Virus record (IMG/VR): IMGVR_UViG_3300035111_000017
Coordinates: 1 to 59,682 of that record
DNA: 59,682 nucleotides
From: a virus
Strand: one strand, 5' to 3'
Shown here piece after piece: positions 31,477 to 40,247 of the stretch. A program made the translations under genes and the position numbers. How positions within the stretch are numbered: position 1 is the stretch's first letter; each line of letters starts with the position of its first letter. Below the pieces are notes generated by a model that saw only the letters and a list, made by a program, of their open reading frames with translations, ran no database searches and was not told where the DNA came from.

Positions 31477-32460
31477 TCAGAAGTTACTCGGATCGTACTT
31501 CCCCGAATCGCTACCAGCCGCAGCTTTCGGCTTGTCATGGTGCAGGAACTTCGGGTCTACGGAATCTATGAACCCCTCGTAATCTTTCTTCAGCATGTCC
31601 CGCGTATGCTCCAGCGGGTTCCCGGCCTTGTCCTTGCACTGCTTTTTCATCTCCGCCTTGATTTCATCATCCGATAGTTTCAACTGCTTACAGATAGCGT
31701 ACAGCCGTTTCCCTTGGCCCTCTGAGATACATTCGGGATCACGCGGAGCAGGTTTCTCTTCGGCCTTGGCTTCCTTCCGCTGCGGTCGCTTGATGGCTTC
31801 ACCGATTTCAGCCTGTTCCCGTTCTTCCGTGATCTGAGCGGCCAACTCTTCCGGCATGTCTTCCAGGTCCTGAGAGAAAATGGCAGAGGCCGCAGTCGCC
31901 GTCAGCGTAGCGTCAATCTGTGCTCTTTTCTTCCCCATCTTCACAATCGTATTGGCAATGTCAGCCGTAGGGACGCGAACTTGCTTCGTCTGGTAGTCCG
32001 CCTTACCGTTGTATCCCTTACTGAATTTTGTCCGCACAAGCTCCGGATTCTCGGCCTTCAGGTAGTCAAATTCCGCATCGTTAACCGCCCTGCGCCACTT
32101 ATACTTCTCTTCCCATGACGAACACTCGCCTACTCCCTTGCCCACAAACCTGCCTGATTTGATTTCCTTGACCGTCACATGAACCCGTACCCGGAACTCA
32201 TCGTAAGCCCCGGCCCCGAGAGGGCAGAGGTCTTCTACCAGCGGGTCTACCGCAAGCTGGAACATGGCGAGAATCTTTTCCGACCCGGCCTTGAAGAGAG
32301 ACGGCTTATCTCCGCAGCCCGGAGTCTTTCCGTAATCAACCTGCTTCTCCATGGACTCAGCCATGAGAGTCCAGATGGCCGTCTGTCGGCTAGCAACTAC
32401 CTTCGCCGGGATGATGGTGGTTTCAAATTCAGGAACGTGAATGATCTGATCGGTTGACAT
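31477..32460 (-). CDS. Putative single-strand annealing recombination protein (ERF/Rad52-like)
   Basis: A 327-residue protein. The core has the pattern seen in phage annealing-type proteins: YGKTPGCGDKPSLFKAGSEK, RVHVTVKEIKSGRFVGKGVG with ECSSWEEKYKWRR, and IANTIVKMGKKRAQIDATLT with ATAASAIFSQDLED. The C-terminal third is a linker and a helical domain. With an exonuclease-like gene nearby it would form a two-component recombinase. I chose ATG 32460 with GGGAG upstream. The family name is from memory of similar proteins, so this is a moderate call. Confidence 0.62.
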   Translation of the reverse strand: MSTDQIIHVPEFETTIIPAKVVASRQTAIWTLMAESMEKQVDYGKTPGCGDKPSLFKAGSEKILAMFQLAVDPLVEDLCPLGAGAYDEFRVRVHVTVKEIKSGRFVGKGVGECSSWEEKYKWRRAVNDAEFDYLKAENPELVRTKFSKGYNGKADYQTKQVRVPTADIANTIVKMGKKRAQIDATLTATAASAIFSQDLEDMPEELAAQITEEREQAEIGEAIKRPQRKEAKAEEKPAPRDPECISEGQGKRLYAICKQLKLSDDEIKAEMKKQCKDKAGNPLEHTRDMLKKDYEGFIDSVDPKFLHHDKPKAAAGSDSGKYDPSNF

Positions 32461-32470
32461 AAATTTCTCC

Positions 32471-32659
32471 CTACTGGACGTGAGTTGTGTAGTCGATCTC
32501 CGGGTTGGACGGGTCGGTAAATCGGTCGTGAGCAAAATTGACCGCCTGCCCCAACATCCCCAATCCCTTTCCCGCTATGGCCAATAACAGTCTGGCCACA
32601 TGGTTGATAGCACAGGAAGCATGGTAATGGAACATCTCAAACTCTTTTTGGGCGTTCAC
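32471..32659 (-). CDS. Small helical protein, 62 aa
   Basis: Starts MNAQKEFEMFHYHASCAINH, with a hydrophobic helix (VARLLLAIAGKGLGML) in the middle. No family recognised. Overlaps the upstream gene by four bases. Confidence 0.6.
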   Translation of the reverse strand: MNAQKEFEMFHYHASCAINHVARLLLAIAGKGLGMLGQAVNFAHDRFTDPSNPEIDYTTHVQ

Positions 32660-32904
32660 AATTCCTCCATGTCAACCATGTTTGTTCCGATGCCCCAAGA
32701 GGTTGACGCTTTGTGTCCGACTACGTTGCCGTTGCTATCAATCAAATCATGACATCGTTTGCCGCGCACATTACTCTCTCCTGCGTTCCATCGTTTCTTG
32801 GCGTCCTCCCAAAAGGCTATTTCTTCAGGAGTGCAGCATTCGGCGTCGGGCGTGAAGTCATGCGGATTTTCGACGCACGGGAAACCGTAGACAGCTTCTT
32901 TCAT
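32656..32904 (-). CDS. Unknown protein, 82 aa
   Basis: ATG 32904 overlaps the TGA of the upstream gene (ATGA) and has GGAGG upstream. Contains PDAECCTPEEIAFWEDAKKR. No family recognised. Confidence 0.62.
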   Translation of the reverse strand: MKEAVYGFPCVENPHDFTPDAECCTPEEIAFWEDAKKRWNAGESNVRGKRCHDLIDSNGNVVGHKASTSWGIGTNMVDMEEL

Positions 32905-33020
32905 GCAGCCTCCGGGGATTCCTCGTCTTCGTTGAAGCACTCGCATTCAGTGACGGGCCTGAGACAGTATTCGCAAATTTCTTCGTCTTCTTTTTCGTCT
33001 GTTGTCCGAGAAAAGGTCAT
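32901..33020 (-). CDS. Cys-rich acidic micro-protein, 39 aa
   Basis: ATG 33020 with GGAGG upstream, overlapping the upstream stop (ATGA). Four Cys in CEYCLRPVTECEC could bind zinc; the ends are acidic. No family recognised. Confidence 0.6.
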   Translation of the reverse strand: MTFSRTTDEKEDEEICEYCLRPVTECECFNEDEESPEAA

Positions 33021-33202
33021 TGGATTACCTCCGTTACGTTTTTCCCGTCATGGGTAATAGTAAACTTGGGCCTAGCAGTCGGAACATGGCGGGTAAAATG
33101 ATTCAGAAGATCACGGGCGTATTCTGCTACTACCTTGCCAGTCGATAAAATAAAGTGCTCATCTTCTGATTCGACTTCGATAACAATCTTGGTTCGCGCC
33201 AT
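33017..33202 (-). CDS. Small protein with leaderless start, 61 aa
   Basis: ATG 33202 lies 6 bases after the -10 box of promoter 33209-33237. Product MARTKIVIEVESEDEHFILS... is an alpha/beta domain with TITHDGKNVTEVIQ at the end. No family recognised. Confidence 0.65.
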   Translation of the reverse strand: MARTKIVIEVESEDEHFILSTGKVVAEYARDLLNHFTRHVPTARPKFTITHDGKNVTEVIQ

Positions 33203-33208
33203 GGCTAA

Positions 33209-33237
33209 AAGTTATCAAATTGATTACACAGTGTCAA
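33209..33237 (-). promoter_or_regulatory. Promoter of the annealing-protein operon
   Basis: Minus strand: TTGACA (RC of 33232-33237), 17-base spacer ending TTTGA, TAACTT (RC of 33209-33214). It overlaps the last codons of gene 33224-34165. Confidence 0.82.
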
Positions 33238-34165
33238 GAGAAATATTTAGCACTCTGTCGATTTCTTCCGGCCCTAAAACTTTGTACTCCCTGCGGTCTT
33301 CCTGTGAGCCATGGCAGAGCTTATTGAAGACGCAGGACTGACAGGTTTCTCGGAAGCGGGGAAAGATGGAGGGCCGTTCCTGCGCTACGCACATTTGTTC
33401 TATGTCGAATAAGAGGCGGTCGCGCTCATCCGTGTCTAACGTTGGACAAACAGTGTAAATCTCTCTGATCTTGTCAATACACTGGTCGCGCTCTATGCCA
33501 AGCCGCCATTCTTCCCATGGGGGGTTAGGCTGGATTTCCCACCTACCAATCCTTTTCCAGTTAGGGCCAAAATCCGGTTCATCGTAAAGACGCGAGAGAC
33601 GATATTGAATATTTGCGAACGTCGGATGCTGGTACGCCATGTTAAGTGGGGTCGTGAGCCTGCCCATACGTACGGACGGAAGTTTGAAGGAATGGATTTT
33701 AGTCTCTCCTCCATGTAAGACCATGGCGCACAACTCTGGCCAGTGGACGGCCTTTGGTTCCTTGTGAATTTCGGACTGGATTCGATAGATATGACAGACA
33801 TCTCCATCCTCCCACGCTTCTAGGTTAATTTGATGGTCGCCAATTTGGTACAGCGGCAACTGCTCCAGATTGGCATTTTCTTCCAGCACAATCCGTAAGG
33901 CACCGTCCAGCCAAGAGGCATGATCTTGGGCAATCATAAAATGCTCTCCCTGCGGATAAATAAATCCAGGATTAGCCGCCGCAGCCAAGAAAGCACTGAC
34001 CGTTAATTCCGGCGATTCCCCCGCCATGATGCCACGGATACCAGTCTCGAAAAATCGTTTTACGGCCTCACGAATCGGCCACGCGGGGGGTTCAAAAGAT
34101 CGGTAGAGCTGAGGAAATCTGGGACACGTCTCGAACTGCGAGAAAGATTGAGCGTCAAAGATCAA
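33224..34165 (-). CDS. Cas4/RecB-like Fe-S protein, probably nuclease-dead
   Basis: A 313-residue protein. The N-terminus SFSQFETCPRFPQLYR is typical of Cas4/AddB-type PD-(D/E)XK proteins, and the C-terminus RETCQSCVFNKLCHG gives three more Cys; one N-terminal and three C-terminal Cys usually hold a 4Fe-4S cluster. The central region expected to hold the D and ExK residues (EAWEDGDVCHIYRIQSEIHK) lacks a clear ExK, so cleavage activity is doubtful. It may bind DNA ends. Palindrome 33434-33447 encodes CPTLDT. Confidence 0.65.
   Translation of the reverse strand: MIFDAQSFSQFETCPRFPQLYRSFEPPAWPIREAVKRFFETGIRGIMAGESPELTVSAFLAAAANPGFIYPQGEHFMIAQDHASWLDGALRIVLEENANLEQLPLYQIGDHQINLEAWEDGDVCHIYRIQSEIHKEPKAVHWPELCAMVLHGGETKIHSFKLPSVRMGRLTTPLNMAYQHPTFANIQYRLSRLYDEPDFGPNWKRIGRWEIQPNPPWEEWRLGIERDQCIDKIREIYTVCPTLDTDERDRLLFDIEQMCVAQERPSIFPRFRETCQSCVFNKLCHGSQEDRREYKVLGPEEIDRVLNISLDTV
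33434..33447. repeat. 14-bp palindrome copy 19 (GTCTAACGTTGGAC)
   Basis: Exact to consensus; inside the Cas4-like gene, read as PTLD. Confidence 0.95.
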
Positions 34166-34413
34166 AAAGACCTCAGTAGAGAAAGGGCCTTCTCGAAAGC
34201 ACGTTGTAACTCTTCTTTCCTTAAACCCTTATTCTTGCTGCCGGGAACCCAAAACGTTACTGCAGACCTATCGTCATCTTTCTCGTTAAAGTGGAGGGAT
34301 TCCGGTGATTTAAGGATAAACCGTATAGCGTAAAAGGTATTTCCGGTATCCGCTGTTTTTTCTTGTGACTGAACTTCGTCAGTAATTTCTTCAGCGTAGA
34401 TATTTACTCTCAT
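34162..34413 (-). CDS. Unknown protein with leaderless start, 83 aa
   Basis: ATG 34413 (MRVNIYAEEITDEVQ) lies 7 bases after the -10 box; a longer in-frame form would start inside the promoter. The domain is alpha/beta with a charged C-terminal helix (LRKEELQRAFEKALSLL). No family recognised. Overlaps the Cas4-like gene by four bases. Confidence 0.65.
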   Translation of the reverse strand: MRVNIYAEEITDEVQSQEKTADTGNTFYAIRFILKSPESLHFNEKDDDRSAVTFWVPGSKNKGLRKEELQRAFEKALSLLRSF

Positions 34414-34420
34414 AAACGCT

Positions 34421-34448
34421 ATGTTATAAAACCATATCCACATGTCAA
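34421..34448 (-). promoter_or_regulatory. Promoter upstream of 34162-34413
   Basis: Minus strand: TTGACA (RC of 34443-34448), 16-base spacer, TAACAT (RC of 34421-34426), with TTTTA in place of TTTGA. A palindrome copy lies 8 bases upstream of the -35. Confidence 0.75.
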
Positions 34449-34456
34449 GTGTTATT

Positions 34457-34470
34457 GTCCAACGTTAGAC
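34457..34470. repeat. 14-bp palindrome copy 20 (GTCCAACGTTAGAC)
   Basis: Exact to consensus; intergenic, after the stop of gene 34472-36829 and 8 bases upstream of promoter 34421-34448. Confidence 0.95.
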
Positions 34471-34471
34471 T

Positions 34472-36829
34472 TTACTTGAGGGGAGAAAGACCAGGATTTA
34501 TCTCTGAGGGATCGACGCGGGTAATTGAACCATCTTCCAGTTTTACCGTGATTCTACCGAAGGCCGTTCCAATCACCGTTCCCGGCTTTCCTTTGACGGT
34601 AACATTCTTGCCCTTGTAATTGGTCGCTTCGTATGCGGCCTTGTTCTGACGTTCCTTGGCTGTGAGCTCTCCGGTGATCTTTCTTTTCTCCGCCGCGTAC
34701 TCCATTCCGTAGCCTTTTTTGCGGGCTGCTAGTTCTTGCCCTGTGTACGTTCTTTCGGCATACGCAATCCGACTGTCGTAATTTTTCTTGGCTTCGTCCC
34801 ACTCTTTCATTTTTTCATCTGATAGAGTAACCGTTCTGTCTTTGCCTTCGACGTTTACCGTAACTTCATTCGTCTTGGTCTCTAACGGCGGTAACGTCTT
34901 AGGACGTTCGGCCATCCGCCTTACGGGACTACCCTCCGATAACACTTTCTCTTGTATCGGCGTAAGTTTCTCTCCCGCATTCACCCTTACACTTCCATCC
35001 GGCAATACCGTTACATGCGTAGCCCCCGAAGGAGTAGATTCTGGCGCGAACGATTTTCCGTGGTACGTCAGCTTGCCTGATTTCGTCACTACGTAGTTCG
35101 TACCTTGGCGGCTCAATTCTTCAACCGAACTGACCCCACCTCCCGCATGTCCGCCCTGTTCCTGCTGCTTGCGGATATCCGCTGCTTTCTGCGGAACTTC
35201 CTTCCTCTGCCCAGCAAGATTCTCCCGCTTGGTACGAAGAAATTCAGCTTGACGAGCACGGGCGGCAGCAGCTTCAGGGTCGGTACCCGGCCCACGTCTC
35301 GTAACCTCGTCTATATCGCTCTCAGGATGCCCCGCAATGGGGCTAGGACTCGATTTAAGAGGCGTTTGAGGGTTAGATGGTGTCTCAGGCTCAAGCGGGG
35401 GTAACGAACGCTTAGGCGCAGGTTTAGAGGCCGTTGGATTCCGTAACCGACTGAAGGCTTTCTTGATCTGCTTTCCGGCGGCTTTTTCCGGTGATCCCTC
35501 AAACTTCGGATGTACCGCTGGCGTTAACCCCGAAGCATGGCCCCTAACGTAAAATCCAGCCCTCTTGAGCGGCCCCGCCGTCTCATACGCCGCCTGCTTA
35601 TCGGCAATGTCGGATACCCTGTTCTGTAGACGGTGATTCAAATCCAGAAGTTTCGCCTGCTTTTCCTTTAACTCTTTGAACTTCGCTCCCTTGTACCGTC
35701 TGTCCATTTCACCGTAAACAATCTCGCGGAGAGAGTCTTCTATCGTCTTGTCGGCCAATGTCTCGACATTATTCCTGACGGCACCCATTTGCTTGACTTG
35801 GGTCTTGGCTTCTAAAGTCGCGTCTAGCATCTTCATGCGCTTCTGGTTTAGATCCCCAAGCGACCACGGTTTTTGATAGTCAATCGCCCTCTGCCTGAGA
35901 TACTGTCTCGCCGCCCGCCCTTCCGGGGTCTTGGCATCAAACTTATTTGCCTCCTGTAAAAGCCTAGTCGCAACCTCCGACGGCATGATCCGCTGAGAAG
36001 CTATCGGCTGTAGGGCTTGGTTAAAATCGGTTTCCATGTCCCGTCCGGTCTTTTTAACCAGCTCGTAAAGATCATTGACCGTTTTGGGCTTTCCATACTT
36101 TTTGGCCGATGTCGCAAGATCGCGCATGACGGACTCAAACTCTTTCGCCCCGCCACCAGCAGCCGCTGAAAGCCGCTTACTTGGTTCTACCCCTTTCATC
36201 ATCCGCTTGGTCGCAAGTCCGGCAATCGCGTAAACCGCGTTTTCCCCAAGAGCTTCTACCCACTCACCTTTCCCGATATCTTCCCCAATCCCAGCGGCAA
36301 ACGGCCCCGCGCCCGGAATAAGAGACGCCGCCCCATGCGCCAGACCTTCCGATGTCTTGCCTTCTTTAAACGCCTGCCTAGATTTATTGAATTGGCTGAA
36401 TTGAGGATCGAAGAATAACCTGTCTAACGTTAGACCTACGCCCCGCTCGGGTTCTCCAAAAACAAACGGATGCCTTAGATGTCTGCCCTTTTCGTATTCC
36501 GTAGGGGGCTGAGTAATGTCTTGCTCTACGGTTATCGGCGCAGTGGCGAGTCCGGTAAGTCCCCGCAATCCGCCCTTGACTAATCTTCCGGTTACTCCCG
36601 GCTGGTCTGCTTGCTCTACCCCTTCAATAACAGAACCAGTGCTTCCCGTCTGCCCCCTGCGTCTGGCTACGTCTTCGGCAGTATCGGGGGTTCCCATGGT
36701 TCCGCGTACCATGTTCGTCTTAAGGAACTTGATTACTTCGTCTTTTTTGGCTTGCGGAAGTTTGGCGTAGGCATCACTCTCCAGGTAAGAAGCGGCATCT
36801 TCCTGCGTGATTTTATCGTCAGCTCCCAT
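34472..36829 (-). CDS. Large internal-virion/ejection-type protein
   Basis: A 785-residue protein. The first 250 residues contain short Gly/Ala-rich hydrophobic pieces (GLAHGAASLIPGAGPFAAGI), the middle 250-440 is charged and coiled-coil rich, and a Pro/Arg/Glu-rich linker leads to a small beta domain at the C-terminus. This resembles proteins carried in podovirus capsids and ejected with DNA. I chose ATG 36829 (MGADDKITQED); starts at 36858 and 36880 overlap the upstream gene more. Palindrome 36422-36435 encodes LTLD. Function is inferred. Confidence 0.62.
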   Translation of the reverse strand: MGADDKITQEDAASYLESDAYAKLPQAKKDEVIKFLKTNMVRGTMGTPDTAEDVARRRGQTGSTGSVIEGVEQADQPGVTGRLVKGGLRGLTGLATAPITVEQDITQPPTEYEKGRHLRHPFVFGEPERGVGLTLDRLFFDPQFSQFNKSRQAFKEGKTSEGLAHGAASLIPGAGPFAAGIGEDIGKGEWVEALGENAVYAIAGLATKRMMKGVEPSKRLSAAAGGGAKEFESVMRDLATSAKKYGKPKTVNDLYELVKKTGRDMETDFNQALQPIASQRIMPSEVATRLLQEANKFDAKTPEGRAARQYLRQRAIDYQKPWSLGDLNQKRMKMLDATLEAKTQVKQMGAVRNNVETLADKTIEDSLREIVYGEMDRRYKGAKFKELKEKQAKLLDLNHRLQNRVSDIADKQAAYETAGPLKRAGFYVRGHASGLTPAVHPKFEGSPEKAAGKQIKKAFSRLRNPTASKPAPKRSLPPLEPETPSNPQTPLKSSPSPIAGHPESDIDEVTRRGPGTDPEAAAARARQAEFLRTKRENLAGQRKEVPQKAADIRKQQEQGGHAGGGVSSVEELSRQGTNYVVTKSGKLTYHGKSFAPESTPSGATHVTVLPDGSVRVNAGEKLTPIQEKVLSEGSPVRRMAERPKTLPPLETKTNEVTVNVEGKDRTVTLSDEKMKEWDEAKKNYDSRIAYAERTYTGQELAARKKGYGMEYAAEKRKITGELTAKERQNKAAYEATNYKGKNVTVKGKPGTVIGTAFGRITVKLEDGSITRVDPSEINPGLSPLK
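36422..36435. repeat. 14-bp palindrome copy 21 (GTCTAACGTTAGAC)
   Basis: Perfectly symmetric; inside the large internal-virion-type gene, read as GLTLDR. Confidence 0.95.
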
Positions 36830-37199
36830 GCGAATGTTTTCTGTCTGCAAAGTGCGCATCGGATAAAGGCTGGACGCCATCCGATGCGGACTTAAGAATT
36901 GTTTTGTATTTCAATAACGCTCCCAGCGTTTCACACCGTGATGCAGAAGACGCCATGTCATATAACAACCTCAGCTCTTTCGGCCAATCGCAATGGCCGA
37001 ACATTTGATCGACCGCAGCTTTCATCGCATGGAATTTTTCGATTACCTTGCAGGGCGATGCGCCATTCTGTAGGTAATCATCTAATCTCCATGCTAGGTT
37101 GTGGACAATAGCAGCCAAATTACGGACTTCCATGGGACACATAGGGCATGGTTTGCCATCATATGGAGGCCCTTGTATTCCGGTAGCAGGGTAATCCAT
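36819..37199 (-). CDS. Unknown protein, 126 aa
   Basis: ATG 37199 with AGGAG upstream. The N-terminus has YDGKPCPMCPMEVRNL, a CxxC; the rest is helical with several Cys. No family recognised. Lies between two virion-type genes. Confidence 0.62.
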   Translation of the reverse strand: MDYPATGIQGPPYDGKPCPMCPMEVRNLAAIVHNLAWRLDDYLQNGASPCKVIEKFHAMKAAVDQMFGHCDWPKELRLLYDMASSASRCETLGALLKYKTILKSASDGVQPLSDAHFADRKHSHGS

Positions 37200-37212
37200 T
37201 TTCACTCCTAGA

Positions 37213-38808
37213 TTAGTCAATGACTTTGTGCTTCCTGAGAATATCTTCCACGTTGGACGGAGACTTGCCTGAGTCCTGTCCCGTGAACGTACCCTTCTGC
37301 ATGGCTACGTCCACTTCCTTAAGTATCCTCTGGATTCTCTCTCTCGCGTCTTTAGAGTCCTTGGTAGAGACGGGGTTAGGCAGTTCCGCCTTAAGCCTTT
37401 CAATCGTGGCCTCTGTAGCCCGTCCAGACCTTACCAACTGAGCCAAGCCTGAAATGGTTCCAACAAGCTGATTGTAAATCTGAATGAAATTCTTTTGATC
37501 TTCCGTCAGGTTTTGCGCGGCAACCACACTTAATCCCCGTCCAAGCATTCCTTCTTTGTCCGGGTTTTTGGCTACCTGCGCCATCTTCATCCGCTGCGTA
37601 AAATCTCCGTCTAGAGCCTTTAACGCCTTATCGTCCAAAGCAGTCTTCAGGAACGTAGTCGATTCCCGCAGCATGACCTGCTCTTTAGGCGTGAACTTCC
37701 CTTGCGACCATCCGTACTTTCTCGCCAGCTCAGCCGCCGCCATTACATCCTTGGTCGGCATCTTCAGCTTGCTTATATCCTGCCCGTCAAGCAACTGATT
37801 GGCCCCCTCGCGTAACTGAGGATTTCCGCCGGCAGTGGCCGGAATCTCGCCGTTATGATCCAGGCCGTATTTGTCGTAGATTCCCTTGGATGGTGCTCCA
37901 GGATGGCCCGCAGTCGTCTTAGGTTGACTTATGGGCGTTAGCTGGCGTTTCGGCGGGGTAGAAGTCTCTGAATTCCCCTTGCCGCCTAGAACGGGCTTCC
38001 GTACCGAATGCGTTCTTGTAGTCTGCCCTGCCGGGTCAGTGGTGGTCGTATCGGTTTCAGAGGTGATTAACCCTCTCTGCGGAGGCGCGTTCTGCTGCCG
38101 GGAATATTCTTTCCCTGAAACCTGATCGTAACTGACGAAACTCCATCCCGTAGAAGAGTTCGGGTCCTGCTCCAGTTTTGTAGTGATCTTCGGCGGAGGG
38201 GTCAACTTGAAATGCGTGTCCACCTCAGCCGGGGTCATATCACGGCCAAAGGCCTCTTTAAAATCCTGCTGTACCTGCTTGAACTGGTTGACGTGAGTGA
38301 TCTTTTCCGCGTTTGCCTGCGCTGTAGCAACATCGGTTGCCGTAGGAAATACCGAAGGGTCTAACGGGGGTAATTGCTGCGGATGTCCGCCTTGCAATAG
38401 CTTTCCCATTGCCGCCATTGCCCCGCCCCGCTTGGGTTGTCCAACGTTAGACTGGACTTCCGATTGCGGCACTACCCCAACATTCGGGATTGGGATAGGA
38501 GGTTTTCCCGTAGCAGGATTGGTTTCATCCATCGGCTGATTGCCCTTGGTGCGGGAACTGACATGATTCAGTAGTCCGGCAATCTTCCCGAATGGAGATT
38601 CTTTTTTATTGACTCCTCTTAACTTGGTTATCTGGTCTGCGGCCTTCTGTCTTTGCTCAGGAGATGAGTTAGGGTCAAACAAGACCTTCTGGTACATCTG
38701 AATGTCTTCCTGCTTGGCCTTGTTATTTTTTTCTTCTTCGGCCTTAGCTTTCTCTTCGGCCTTATTGAAGACCGTGCCGAATATTCTCGCCAGATCGCCG
38801 CCGGGCAT
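37213..38808 (-). CDS. Large virion-associated protein, 531 aa
   Basis: The N-terminal 60 residues are a charged coiled coil (FNKAEEKAKAEEEKNNKAKQ). A long Gln/Pro/Thr-rich low-complexity region follows, then a helical C-terminal domain from about residue 350. Its layout resembles internal virion proteins of podoviruses. Its ATG overlaps the stop of the next upstream gene at 38808. Palindrome 38439-38452 encodes QSNVGQ. Confidence 0.6.
   Translation of the reverse strand: MPGGDLARIFGTVFNKAEEKAKAEEEKNNKAKQEDIQMYQKVLFDPNSSPEQRQKAADQITKLRGVNKKESPFGKIAGLLNHVSSRTKGNQPMDETNPATGKPPIPIPNVGVVPQSEVQSNVGQPKRGGAMAAMGKLLQGGHPQQLPPLDPSVFPTATDVATAQANAEKITHVNQFKQVQQDFKEAFGRDMTPAEVDTHFKLTPPPKITTKLEQDPNSSTGWSFVSYDQVSGKEYSRQQNAPPQRGLITSETDTTTTDPAGQTTRTHSVRKPVLGGKGNSETSTPPKRQLTPISQPKTTAGHPGAPSKGIYDKYGLDHNGEIPATAGGNPQLREGANQLLDGQDISKLKMPTKDVMAAAELARKYGWSQGKFTPKEQVMLRESTTFLKTALDDKALKALDGDFTQRMKMAQVAKNPDKEGMLGRGLSVVAAQNLTEDQKNFIQIYNQLVGTISGLAQLVRSGRATEATIERLKAELPNPVSTKDSKDARERIQRILKEVDVAMQKGTFTGQDSGKSPSNVEDILRKHKVID
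38439..38452. repeat. 14-bp palindrome copy 22 (GTCCAACGTTAGAC)
   Basis: Exact to consensus; inside the 531-aa virion gene, read as SNVG. Confidence 0.95.
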
Positions 38809-39503
38809 TAGGCACCTACCAGAGCAGTAGCGATTAAATCAGCCCACTGCTGTACCGCAGCATCGTGAATTTTCTGCGATTGCACGCGGCTTTGTGCGGC
38901 TTCCCCGTACAATCCGAGTGCGGCATTGGTGGCAGCGGATTCCGCGCCTAATCCCTGCCCGGTTTCCGATACCCCAATTCCGGCCTCTCCTAATCCAGTT
39001 CCGGCCTTGGATGCTCCCGTCCTTTCAAGTCCTCCCGCCGCTCCGCCTCTGGCCTTGGCAATAATATCTCCTACCGCGCCAGACGCCTTAAACTTTGTGT
39101 CCTGAAGTCCGGCGTTCGCCCCGCCTGTCCGGTTTCCCGAAGTATCAGTAGACTTTACCGCCTGATCGACTTGCGCCCCTACCGCCTTCGTCTCAGGGGC
39201 AACAGCCGCCATCACCTTCGTAGGGTCGCCAGATAGGATATCGGAATAATACTTGGACGCCTTCTCTGTATCAGATAATCCACCCTTGACATCACTAAGA
39301 CCTGTTTTGGTATCGGCTTGGCCTTGAGGGAATAACTGAGAGGCAAACTGCTTTAGGGTGTCGATGCCGCCGGACACGTCACTACCGGCCTTCAACTGCG
39401 TTTTTCTGTCAGAAGCCGCTGAGCTACCGCCGCAAATATAGCTACCCGTCCTTCCGCCAGTCGTATAGCTGATCTCCGAGAGCCATGGCTCCCTCTCTTT
39501 CAA
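38808..39503 (-). CDS. Ala/Gly-rich virion-associated protein, start unclear
   Basis: Up to 231 residues. The body is helical and rich in Ala, Gly, Thr and Ser (GGLERTGASKAGTGLGEAGI), similar in look to small internal-virion proteins. The only canonical-type start in frame is TTG 39503, deep inside the upstream gene (62-base overlap). Homology-like start would be at CGGSSAASDRKTQ, where AAGGA precedes an ATT codon at about 39459. The real start is therefore uncertain. Confidence 0.58.
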   Translation of the reverse strand: MKEREPWLSEISYTTGGRTGSYICGGSSAASDRKTQLKAGSDVSGGIDTLKQFASQLFPQGQADTKTGLSDVKGGLSDTEKASKYYSDILSGDPTKVMAAVAPETKAVGAQVDQAVKSTDTSGNRTGGANAGLQDTKFKASGAVGDIIAKARGGAAGGLERTGASKAGTGLGEAGIGVSETGQGLGAESAATNAALGLYGEAAQSRVQSQKIHDAAVQQWADLIATALVGA

Positions 39504-39822
39504 GCATCCGTCTCATAGCAGGGTGCGAAGTATGACTCAATACTCTAGGAGCACCGCTTTTCAAAACAAAATCTTTCATCATCTCGAACAATGGCTTCAG
39601 GTGCTCACCATATCCGACTTCGGCATTCATCGGCTCCGCAACGGGCAGACTTTGCAGTACGCAATGCGCCTTGATCTCTCCGCTTTCATCCACGGCAACA
39701 AACGCCACGGTAAGAACGATATTCGGCAGCGGCTCTCCCTGCTCAACCATCTTCCGTAGTAACGGCTCCAGCGACGGCCCCGCCAGCATCTTGTATTCGA
39801 CTTTTTCTTTCGTGTCGATCAT
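39442..39822 (-). CDS. GNAT-fold-like virion-region protein, 126 aa
   Basis: The pattern IVLTVAFVAVDESGEIKAHC, then KSGAPRVLSHTSHPAMRRML and a final LYDWRK resembles the acyltransferase-like proteins found beside internal-virion genes of podoviruses (gp13 type). No CoA-binding Q/RxxGxG/A motif is obvious, so it may be structural only. Overlaps its upstream gene by four bases. Confidence 0.55.
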   Translation of the reverse strand: MIDTKEKVEYKMLAGPSLEPLLRKMVEQGEPLPNIVLTVAFVAVDESGEIKAHCVLQSLPVAEPMNAEVGYGEHLKPLFEMMKDFVLKSGAPRVLSHTSHPAMRRMLEREGAMALGDQLYDWRKDG

Positions 39823-40193
39823 TCAATAACCAGCGTCACAAAGGCTTTTGTCCCGCCCGCATCGGTATCAAGGGACATGTTATTGACGGAGAATTGATTG
39901 CTTCCCGCGTTCGATTCTATCGTTCTTTCCTGTAACGGGGGAACATGGAGGATTACTCCCGTGCCAGCATTCGCCGCCGCCGTTGTGCCATTGAAGCAAA
40001 GAAAGATGTTCCCCGCTGCGCTGGCGTTCATCACTTTGATGGACGCACATTTCAGAGGGGAAGGATTAGCGGCAGTTCCAGCGGCATCAGTCAATGGGAC
40101 GTTCGTGCTGAGGGGAATGACCGTCCCGATAACCGCAACGGTGAAAAGTCCGAGAGGATAAATTGGCCCTGTTTTTGATCCAAAGGCAGGCAT
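39819..40193 (-). CDS. Beta-rich structural protein, paralogue of 47688-48089
   Basis: A 124-residue protein beginning MPAFGSKTGPIYPLGLFTVA. It shares the opening FG..TGP.Y..G, the central GTAANP..(L/M)(K/R)C and GN.(F/Y)(L/V)CF.G, and the overall length with the protein at 47688-48089, so they arose by duplication. Probably a virion decoration or tail component. No other family recognised. Confidence 0.62.
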   Translation of the reverse strand: MPAFGSKTGPIYPLGLFTVAVIGTVIPLSTNVPLTDAAGTAANPSPLKCASIKVMNASAAGNIFLCFNGTTAAANAGTGVILHVPPLQERTIESNAGSNQFSVNNMSLDTDAGGTKAFVTLVIE

Positions 40194-40247
40194 TCTTTTC
40201 TCCGAAAGGAGATAGTACCACCAAAGTAGCGGGAGTCAAACTGGTAT

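Noticed and set aside
37245-37258. Possible degenerate palindrome copy (CTTCCACGTTGGAC)
   Set aside because: Three mismatches; within chance for 60 kb. Similar half-sites at 24040 and 55550 were also left out.
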